Below, one piece after another: positions 15,115 through 20,930 of a stretch of 20,930 nucleotides of DNA; the first letter of the stretch is position 1; each line of letters starts with the position of its first letter. Both the position numbers and the translations under genes were made by a program. This DNA is from Anaerolineales bacterium UBA2232 (GTDB taxonomy: Bacteria; Chloroflexota; Anaerolineae; UBA2200), in assembly GCA_002348045.1 (NCBI GenBank), contig DDYO01000042.1, forward strand, positions 24,233-45,162, read 5' to 3'. The notes below the pieces were generated by a model. That model was not told where the DNA came from and did not search any database. It saw only the letters and a list, made by a program, of their open reading frames with translations.

Positions 15115-16569
15115 CTATAGTGGGCTCAATTCGGTTACCGCGTAAGCCACGGCCTGAGTATCGCCCACGTTTCCCGGGAAGACGATGTATGGCAGGCCGG
15201 GCCAGCGGCTCTCACTGCCCAGCAGCCATACCGGCGCGCCGGGTTGCATCTGCCCAAGAACCCTGGCCGCCCGCACTCCCATCGCCCCAGTGGCCAGGTC
15301 ACTGGCGGTGATTCCACCCTTGGCCAGCACAAACCCTGGAGTTGCATCAATGCGCCTCACGGTCTCTGCCAATGCCATGGAGACGGAGCGGGCGATGCGC
15401 AGCGACTCGGCCGGGTCCTGACCAAGGGTGACGGCGCGGCTGGTGTACAGGAGCGCGTGCCTTTGGTCACGCAGCGCCCGCCCAAGGACGCTCGCTGCAC
15501 GCCGTATTTCACCACTGCGAGTGATCGGGTTCATGATCTTGGGCACCGATAATTCACAGCCGGCCACCTGAGGCGCCTCCAGCAGCCTGTAAAGCTGAGC
15601 AGTGCTTTGGGGCACATGGGATCCAAACACCACTAGCCCCGGTCGCTGGTCCTTGCCAGACAGCAGCGTGGATCGGGTTAGCAGAGGATAGTCGTGCAGT
15701 CCCGCGGCAGCTTTGACAAAGGAAGCGGCGGTGCGATAGAGGAATCGTTGTCCCTTTGCCTCGCAGCGCCGGGCAGCGGTCACGATCACATCCAGGTCGC
15801 TGTAGGAGGCAGCGTTGATGACCACAACCTGGCCGTTGCGAACGACACTCAAGCGTTGATAGGCTGCATCAGGCCCGCCCGGTCGGATGACCTCCAGGGG
15901 AATGCTGGTAACTTGGCACGCCGGGACTTGGCCGCCGGTCTTTTCTTCCACCCAGTCTGGAAGGCGAGAGGAGGAGAAACCAAAGGTGTGGTCGCGAGCA
16001 AAGGCGGTCTGGGCGACGGGAACCCACCGGTCGCCATCAGCAACCCAGTGCACATCGCCGACGGTCCACCGCCCCCCCTCGGCGAAGAAGGGCACCAGGA
16101 TCACCCCATCGAAGGCTTGGCCGGTGGCCGACACCCACGCGCTGCTCAGGGCATCCACTTCTACCGGGAAGTGCCCGCGGAGGGTGCTGTCACTGCGGCT
16201 CACCAGCATCACGGGACGCCGCGTTGCCTGCATGGCCTGGGCCAGATTGAAGGTGACCTCCCGGGTGCAAGCAGCCGCTTGATCGGGCTGCATACTGCGG
16301 GTGTTGGTGAGGATGTACAGAGCCGGGTCTCCGGCGCCGAGGCCGCGGACGAGGTCCTGGACTTGCCAACGGGTGAGAACCCAAACGTCGTGGGCGGTCT
16401 GGGTTCCGGTAGGATCGTCATCCAGCACGACCACGCAACCACCATGGATCGCGAGGTGCTGTCGGGTGGCCTCTCGCAATCCGGACGCTGGCCACTCCGG
16501 CGGCAGCCTGCGCAGCATCTCCGAGCGCGTCAGGGTTGCGGGCGGGTTCTCTGACCTCGACGGCTCCAC
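15115..16569 (-). CDS. Four-carbon acid sugar kinase family protein (DUF1537, OtnK/DtnK-like)
   Basis: I place the start at GTG 16569 (484 residues), because AAGGAG lies 6 nt upstream; a GTG five codons earlier is possible. The N-terminal domain has VVVLDDDPTGTQTAHDVWVL with the conserved DDDPTGT, and SRSDSTLRGH. The C-terminal nucleotide-binding domain has AKGGITASDLA and the end motif FPGNVGD. These define the DUF1537 family, ATP-dependent kinases for D-threonate, D-erythronate and related four-carbon acid sugars. Usual partners (aldolase OtnC, dehydrogenase, PdxA2) are absent here. Instead the gene precedes a GH116 glycosidase and an MFS transporter. The substrate may be a sugar acid released from a glycoside. 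Confidence 0.92.
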   Translation of the reverse strand: MEPSRSENPPATLTRSEMLRRLPPEWPASGLREATRQHLAIHGGCVVVLDDDPTGTQTAHDVWVLTRWQVQDLVRGLGAGDPALYILTNTRSMQPDQAAACTREVTFNLAQAMQATRRPVMLVSRSDSTLRGHFPVEVDALSSAWVSATGQAFDGVILVPFFAEGGRWTVGDVHWVADGDRWVPVAQTAFARDHTFGFSSSRLPDWVEEKTGGQVPACQVTSIPLEVIRPGGPDAAYQRLSVVRNGQVVVINAASYSDLDVIVTAARRCEAKGQRFLYRTAASFVKAAAGLHDYPLLTRSTLLSGKDQRPGLVVFGSHVPQSTAQLYRLLEAPQVAGCELSVPKIMNPITRSGEIRRAASVLGRALRDQRHALLYTSRAVTLGQDPAESLRIARSVSMALAETVRRIDATPGFVLAKGGITASDLATGAMGVRAARVLGQMQPGAPVWLLGSESRWPGLPYIVFPGNVGDTQAVAYAVTELSPL

Positions 16570-16987
16570 TGGGTGCTCCTTCACCAGAGTTCAGAACAAC
16601 GCGGGAGATTGCTGGCGTATCGATTGCGCTGCTGACGGCGACAAGATGCCAGGGTGGAGCTGATTGCCACGCGGCAACCTGGCACCCGGTCGTGGCAGAA
16701 ACGACTCTCCGCCTGAGTCACGCCGCGCACTTCTTCCAGCCGCGGGCTGGATCAACAGAGCAATCCGACTAAGCCGGGTATCGCAGCGGCCTCAACCTTG
16801 GTCAATCTACGAACTCCGAGCTCCAGGGGGCGGCAGACCTCCTGAGCTCCACGGATACCAGTGGGCTCCTCCTGAGCGCCGGACGGATCGGCCGTTTTTG
16901 TCGCCTCAATCGCGTTGGGCGCCACCAGCGCGTTAAAGACCGGAAGCGTCAAGGGCTTTGCAGGCCCGGTCGCGGTCTAGAGTGCCG
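16570..16987. other. Intergenic region with two structured repeats
   Basis: No convincing gene lies in these 418 bases. TGCCAGG (16647-16653) pairs with CCTGGCA (16678-16684), nesting TTGCC/GGCAA (16664-16668, 16673-16677), a bulged hairpin ending about 80 nt upstream of the kinase start. A second hairpin at 16818-16849 has GAGCTC arms with one bulge. Neither has a T-run. I found no strong promoter for the kinase, so it may lie further upstream or use a non-consensus sequence. Confidence 0.4.
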
Positions 16988-17974
16988 TCACATCCAGCCG
17001 CGGCGGCGCACCCACATAAACATCCCCAGTGGCAACAGGACCATGACGGCCAGGGTCGCAACAAGGGCTGGCATGCCCGTCCAGGCAACGAGTGGCTGTG
17101 CGGGCTGGAAAAAGTTCATGCCAAAAAAGCCTGAAAGGAACGAGATTGGCATAAACAGCGTAGTGATGATTGTCAGAGTCTTCATTACATCATTGAGGCG
17201 GTTGTTGACCACCGACAGGTAGACCTCGAGGGCACCGCCGGCCAAGTCCCGGAGACTCTCGCAGGTTTCGTGCAGTCGAACGAGGTGGTCATAGACATCG
17301 CGGAAGTAGATGCGCAGCCGTCGGTCGATGACCGCAAAGTCATCCCGCGCCAGCCGGTTGAGGACTTCACGCTCCGGCGCGATGGTCCGGCGCATATCTA
17401 CCACCGCGCGCCTAAGCCGGAAGAGGTCCTCCAGGATCTGCGGCTGTGGATGGTCGAACATCTGCTGCTCGATGTGGTCGACCAGGTCGTCCATACGGTC
17501 GATGACCGGCAAATAGGCTGCTACCAGCTGGTCAGCGAGCTCGTACAAAAGACGCCCTGGCCCACTGCGAAGCCCTCGCTCGTTGGACTGCCAGCGATGC
17601 CAGATGTCGTCGACTGCCCCCATGGTTCGCTCGTGGTGCGTGACGAGATAGTTCGTGCCGAGGAATACGTCCAGCTCTAGACTGCGGAGTTCCAGCGGGT
17701 ACTTTTCCTCTAGCTCCACCGTGTGAAGTACCAAGTAGAGGTACTGCTCCCAATCATCCACCCGGGCAACATGGGTTTCCTTCAAGGCGTCATCGATGGC
17801 CAGAGGATGAAAGCCGAAAACATCCCGCAGGATTGGCTCGCACGCATCGGCAGGTGCACAATTGAAGTCCACCCACAGCAGTCCCTGGGCGTCCGACCGG
17901 GCCGCCAGCAGTTCCTCGGCGGTGAGATTGGTGCGAATCTGGCCATCAGCGCACCGATAGAGTGAGCGGATCAC
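16988..17974 (-). CDS. corA: CorA-type divalent metal transporter
   Basis: The protein is 328 residues from GTG 17974, chosen for GGAGAA 8 nt upstream; a TTG at 18004 is in frame but has no ribosome site. The typical CorA start IRSLYRC, the motif LWVDFN, HPLAIDDAL and a long coiled region (VIDRMDDLVDHIEQQ, then LRRAVVDMRR) form the cytoplasmic funnel. The C-terminus has two membrane helices, with the signature GMN at about 285-287 in FFGMNFF and a basic tail WVRRRGWM. CorA channels carry Mg2+ (sometimes Co2+/Ni2+) as pentamers. It lies 36 nt downstream of the PAS sensor gene, probably in one transcript. Confidence 0.95.
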   Translation of the reverse strand: MIRSLYRCADGQIRTNLTAEELLAARSDAQGLLWVDFNCAPADACEPILRDVFGFHPLAIDDALKETHVARVDDWEQYLYLVLHTVELEEKYPLELRSLELDVFLGTNYLVTHHERTMGAVDDIWHRWQSNERGLRSGPGRLLYELADQLVAAYLPVIDRMDDLVDHIEQQMFDHPQPQILEDLFRLRRAVVDMRRTIAPEREVLNRLARDDFAVIDRRLRIYFRDVYDHLVRLHETCESLRDLAGGALEVYLSVVNNRLNDVMKTLTIITTLFMPISFLSGFFGMNFFQPAQPLVAWTGMPALVATLAVMVLLPLGMFMWVRRRGWM

Positions 17975-18010
17975 AGGCTGAGTTCTCCGGCGGTCGGAGG
18001 GCAAGTGCTG

Positions 18011-19240
18011 TCACGCATCAGGGCGAGACGATTCACGGCAGACTACCGTGACCCCGATCACTCGGTCATCGGCATCGTGGATGGGCGTTGTGTGAAAGGT
18101 CACTGTGCGATGGGTTCCGTCCTTGGCCACCAGCATCGCGCGGTCTGCGCGAGCACTGACGCGTCCGCTGGTGAGTGTCTGGTGCACCACACTTGGACCC
18201 ATGGAGGGATGCGTGCTGCTGACACCTGGCAGGAAGTCAGCGATGGGTCGGCCAACCATCTCGCGCTGGCTCAAGCCGGTGAGCCTTTCAGCCGCCCGGT
18301 TGAGTCTGACGACACGGCCTGCAGCATCGGTGGTAATCACCCCATCGCCCAGCAATGGGAGCAGGGCCTCATGGCCCTTGCGCTCGGCAGCGAGGGTTGT
18401 CTCCAAACGCCGGCGGTCGGCCATTTCGCGGTCCAGTTGCTCCACGGCCTCACGGCGTGCCGCAGCGATCCTCCTGGTATTTCGTATGAGGCGGTTCATC
18501 GCTTCGCTCAAGGAGCCCAGCTCATCGCTGGCGTCAACCTGAAGGGTCCAATCGAGGTCGCCTGCTGCGACGAGGCGAGCAACGCTGGTAAGGGATTCCG
18601 CGGTTTTGGCAATCTGGTTGACTACAAAGACGGCCAACAACAGCGCCGGAAGGGTTGCCAGTACGCTCATCGTCATCATGATGTTCTGAACCTGCATGCG
18701 CTGGGCCCCAGCTGCCTGCATCCTGTCTTGAACCTGCTCTGAGACGATTACCTGCAGATCCCGGAGCCTGTCCATTGCCACAGTTCCGCTCTGGACCACT
18801 TCCTGAGGGAGCCCGGCTCCAGCCTGATCCGGTGCCGTGCTGGCGCGGGCCCCAGCATAAGCAAGCCAAGCGAATTGAAACTCGTCGAGAGTAACGCGTT
18901 CATCGGGCCTCAGCAGCAGCGCCCTCAGGCCCAGGGTTAGATCTGCAATCTCCTCGTCCAAGCGAAGGCTCTCGGCGCGGAACTGCTCAGCCGACTCCTG
19001 GGAACCGGAATTCCACTGGCTGATCAGTCGAGTCTGCACCAGCCCGGCCTTGCTGGTGAGCTCGGCAAGTCGGACCTGCGCGCTGGCATCCTGTGAGGCT
19101 GCAGCCGCCAGCCGCAACTCCCGGGTGCGCACGACATACAAGTTGAGGAGCTGAACCGCAGCCAACCAGAGGAAGCACACGATGACCGCCGTCATCATGC
19201 GACTGCCGAGAGGGGGTTTAACGACCTTGGTTGTCTGCAT
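18011..19240 (-). CDS. HAMP-PAS membrane sensor protein without an output domain
   Basis: The protein is about 409 residues from ATG 19240, with GGAAGG and AAAGGG upstream; a GTG at 19267 is an alternative. Order: basic tip, TM1 (about 15-33), an extracytoplasmic helical sensor region rich in Ala/Gln/Glu, TM2 (MSVLATLPALLLAVFVV, near 188-204), a HAMP linker (VARLVAAGDLDWTLQVDASDE), a coiled coil (AARREAVEQLDREMADRR) and a PAS domain (GVITTDAAGRVVRLNRAAERLTG, ending VIGVTVVCRE). It stops right after the PAS, with no kinase, GGDEF, EAL or methyl-accepting domain. The signal may pass by protein contact, possibly to CorA 36 nt downstream; that link is speculative. Confidence 0.85.
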   Translation of the reverse strand: MQTTKVVKPPLGSRMMTAVIVCFLWLAAVQLLNLYVVRTRELRLAAAASQDASAQVRLAELTSKAGLVQTRLISQWNSGSQESAEQFRAESLRLDEEIADLTLGLRALLLRPDERVTLDEFQFAWLAYAGARASTAPDQAGAGLPQEVVQSGTVAMDRLRDLQVIVSEQVQDRMQAAGAQRMQVQNIMMTMSVLATLPALLLAVFVVNQIAKTAESLTSVARLVAAGDLDWTLQVDASDELGSLSEAMNRLIRNTRRIAAARREAVEQLDREMADRRRLETTLAAERKGHEALLPLLGDGVITTDAAGRVVRLNRAAERLTGLSQREMVGRPIADFLPGVSSTHPSMGPSVVHQTLTSGRVSARADRAMLVAKDGTHRTVTFHTTPIHDADDRVIGVTVVCRESSRPDA

Positions 19241-19351
19241 CGGCCCTTTTCCTTCCAGTTGAGTCACACCGCCACCTCACGCCGACCGACCGCTGGAAAA
19301 CCGGCGAACAGAATTCCTCAGTCACAGAATGACCGAAGGAGCACCAGGGCC

Positions 19352-19957
19352 CTAACCGTAGCGCTCTTCCTTCCACGGGTCCCCGTGGTTGTGATAGCCG
19401 TTGGACTCCCAGAAGCCGCGCTTGTCCCGGGCCAGGAATTGCACGCCTGTGACCCACTTGGCGCTCTTCCAAAAATACAGGCGAGGAACCACCAGCCGTA
19501 CCGGTCCGCCGTGCTCCGCCGTGAGTGGCTCCCCATCATGCTTGATGGCCAGGAGCACATCTGGTTGGAAAAAGTCGGCCCAGGTCAAATTCGTGGTGAA
19601 GCCGGCTGCGGCCTGCACGGACACAAAGAAGGCAGCCGGCTCTATCTTCACCAGGTCCTTGAGCACTGAGGTGCTCACGCCTTCCCATCGGTTGTCCAGG
19701 CGCGACCAGGAAGTGACGCAATGAATATCCGAGAAGACCTCGATCCGCGGCAATTCCATGAATTGAGCGAAATCCAGGGTCCGCTCTTCCTTGACCAGGC
19801 CAGTGATGCGAAACGTCCACTTGGCCGGATCGATGCGTGGCACAAATCCATAGTGAAGCACCGGCCAGCGGTTCGTCAGTTTCTGCCCCGGCGGGAGGCG
19901 CAGGGCGCGCTGCGTGTCTGGGCTAATGACTACGTCGAGTTCTTTGTCTTCGGACAT
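19352..19957 (-). CDS. Soluble sulfite-oxidase-fold molybdopterin oxidoreductase
   Basis: The protein is 201 residues from ATG 19957, which has GGAGGAG 6 nt upstream. Features of the molybdopterin-binding sulfite oxidase fold (PF00174) include IDPAKWTFRITGLV near 42-55, DIHCVTSWSRLDNRWEGVS with Cys80 as probable Mo ligand, AEHGGPVRLVVPRLYFWKSAKWVTG and the end NGYHNHGDPWKEERYG. The family includes YuiH-like proteins and the catalytic subunit MsrP/YedY. There is no Tat signal, haem domain or membrane partner, so it is probably cytoplasmic with an unknown electron acceptor. A good promoter at 20012-20040 suggests it is transcribed alone. Confidence 0.93.
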   Translation of the reverse strand: MSEDKELDVVISPDTQRALRLPPGQKLTNRWPVLHYGFVPRIDPAKWTFRITGLVKEERTLDFAQFMELPRIEVFSDIHCVTSWSRLDNRWEGVSTSVLKDLVKIEPAAFFVSVQAAAGFTTNLTWADFFQPDVLLAIKHDGEPLTAEHGGPVRLVVPRLYFWKSAKWVTGVQFLARDKRGFWESNGYHNHGDPWKEERYG

Positions 19958-20011
19958 CGTGCTCTCCTCCACCATGGCGGCTACAGACGGCAGGCGGGCC
20001 TGTACCGCTCA

Positions 20012-20040
20012 AGTATAGTGCAGCAACAGCATAGGCCCAA
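20012..20040 (-). promoter_or_regulatory. Promoter of the sulfite-oxidase-like gene
   Basis: On the minus strand TTGGGC (20040-20035), a 17-nt spacer and TATACT (20017-20012). Start is expected near 20005, giving a leader of about 48 nt. A GGCCG-TT-CGGCC palindrome (20045-20056) lies just upstream at about -45, a possible activator site. Confidence 0.6.
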
Positions 20041-20070
20041 ACGTGGCCGTTCGGCCGCTTCAGGGATGTC

Positions 20071-20111
20071 AAAAGAAAAGCCGGGCAGGGGCTCGGTATC
20101 CTCTACCCGGC
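20071..20111 (-). terminator. Intrinsic terminator of the right-edge membrane protein gene
   Basis: GCCGGG (20080-20085) pairs with CCCGGC (20106-20111), continuing as AGGGG/CCTCT after one mismatch, with an 8-nt loop. On the minus strand the stem is followed by TTTTCTTTT, a good U-tract. It starts 14 nt after the stop at 20126. Confidence 0.9.
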
Positions 20112-20125
20112 CAGGCCGCACCGCG

Positions 20126-20930
20126 CTATTCCTGAGGACGGGGAGCGATCTCGGTGTATGTCAGGGTCCACACCGTCGAACGAAAGACCTGATAGACGCT
20201 CAACACAGCCGCCATGATCAGAGCACCAACCAACCCTAGAGCCGCCGCGATCAGGACCGTGGGTGCCATCGCCTTGGTCATGGCATAGACGGCCATGGTG
20301 GGACCGCCCACCAGTGCTGCGATCAAGAGCCCGACAGGAATCGCTGCCAGGTTTACGGCCATGCCGATGCCCAGCATCACCAGCCAGATCCCCACCACCT
20401 GTCGGCCGTTCTGGCGCAGCAGGTGGTAGCTGCGTTGCAGAGACGCCCACGGACCTTGCTGCTCCAGGACACAGGCTCGGAAACCAAAGCCCCGCAGTAC
20501 GGACAATAGCGTCCCCAGGACGATGATCGAGGCGATGGCCAACAACATTAGCAGAATGGTCATCACGACACCGATGATCGTTAGCACCTTCACCTCGGCC
20601 AGGAGAAGCAGCAAAGGTGAGGCGCCGATTCCGAGCAGGATCACCACGGTAATCGCCGCAGGAATGCCCACCATCAAGTCGATGGCCAGGAGGTGCAGGA
20701 AGCGTCGCCAGCCGGCACGCCAGCCGCTGCGTACGTTGGTTTCGCCAGCGTCTTCTGCCTCGCGAACCATTCCGATCAGCGCGCCCTCGCTCACATAGCG
20801 TAGCACGATGCTGGCGATGGCCAGAACAGCCACCACACCTATAACAGCGACAATCAGACCAACGACCCACGGGCCTGGCAGGCGATCCTCCCATCCCATG
20901 GTGTACTGCATGCCTCGCCCCTCGTTGCCC
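20126..20930 (-). CDS. Multi-spanning membrane protein, 5' end cut by window edge
   Basis: An ATG at 20911 gives 261 residues, but the frame stays open to the right edge (GNEGRG upstream of it). The protein begins there with a loop, not a normal N-terminus, so I think the first membrane helix is outside the window. Inside are about five or six spans. The cytoplasmic segment LIGMVREAEDAGETNVRSGWRAGWRRFLHL is followed by paired helices, then the conserved-looking ACVLEQQGPWASLQRSYHLLRQN and two to three more spans. This recalls poorly characterised Chloroflexota membrane proteins with a glycine-rich loop after TM1, and membrane domains related to glycerophosphodiester phosphodiesterases. No function can be assigned. 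It ends in a strong terminator. Confidence 0.7.
   Translation of the reverse strand, partial: GNEGRGMQYTMGWEDRLPGPWVVGLIVAVIGVVAVLAIASIVLRYVSEGALIGMVREAEDAGETNVRSGWRAGWRRFLHLLAIDLMVGIPAAITVVILLGIGASPLLLLLAEVKVLTIIGVVMTILLMLLAIASIIVLGTLLSVLRGFGFRACVLEQQGPWASLQRSYHLLRQNGRQVVGIWLVMLGIGMAVNLAAIPVGLLIAALVGGPTMAVYAMTKAMAPTVLIAAALGLVGALIMAAVLSVYQVFRSTVWTLTYTEIAPRPQE

Noticed and set aside
16885..16905. TTTTT run after a short CGG/CCG stem as a plus-strand terminator
   Set aside because: The stem is only about 4 bp and no plus-strand gene lies upstream nearby.

Overview
The window is about 21 kb of GC-rich bacterial chromosome. Every gene I can support is on the minus strand except one lipoprotein gene (5507-6676, plus). 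The mix suggests an anaerobic or facultative bacterium, and the Chloroflexota (Anaerolineae) are my best guess. Reasons: a methionine adenosyltransferase of the archaeal type, ferredoxins beside a Crp/Fnr regulator, a glycine-linked multi-spanning membrane protein of a kind I associate with that phylum, and a GH116 glycosidase. The taxon is inferred from gene content only. I saw no rRNA, tRNA, CRISPR array, transposase or phage gene.

Layout from left to right: (1) 1-941, the 5' part of a secreted beta-propeller (sialidase-like) gene that runs off the left edge; the ORF is open to the edge. (2) 1349-2982, a two-gene operon (YcxB-like membrane protein, then a five-bladed-propeller glycosidase-like protein) ending in a clear intrinsic terminator at 1300-1327. 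(3) 3318-5249, archaeal-type metK followed by a SanA/YdcF-like DUF218 protein, with a good sigma70-type promoter upstream of metK and an attenuator-like repeat set between the two genes. (4) 5507-6676, a divergent polysaccharide-deacetylase lipoprotein. (5) 6706-8363, a four-gene operon in transcription order: small 2[4Fe-4S] ferredoxin, ferredoxin with C-terminal zinc-ribbon-like cysteines, cysteine-rich small protein, SAM-dependent methyltransferase. Its promoter carries a perfect Crp-type palindrome centred at about -41.5. (6) 8633-10994, a DinB-like protein, adenosine deaminase and a Crp/Fnr regulator, closely spaced. (7) 11101-16569, a carbohydrate set: DUF1537 four-carbon acid sugar kinase, GH116 beta-glycosidase and an MFS transporter. 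The transporter has its own promoter with a palindrome over the predicted start site. (8) 16988-19240, a HAMP-PAS membrane sensor with no output domain, then a CorA-type transporter. (9) 19352-19957, a soluble sulfite-oxidase-fold molybdoenzyme. (10) 20126-20930, a multi-spanning membrane protein cut by the right edge, with a strong terminator.

Most interesting is region 5 with the adjacent regulator in region 6. It looks like a compact redox or stress regulon in which a Crp/Fnr protein activates an iron-sulfur/zinc-protein operon. The carbohydrate set in region 7 is a second possible system: uptake, beta-glucoside cleavage and sugar-acid phosphorylation without the usual aldolase or dehydrogenase partners. 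Functions come from motif recognition by eye; no database search was run.
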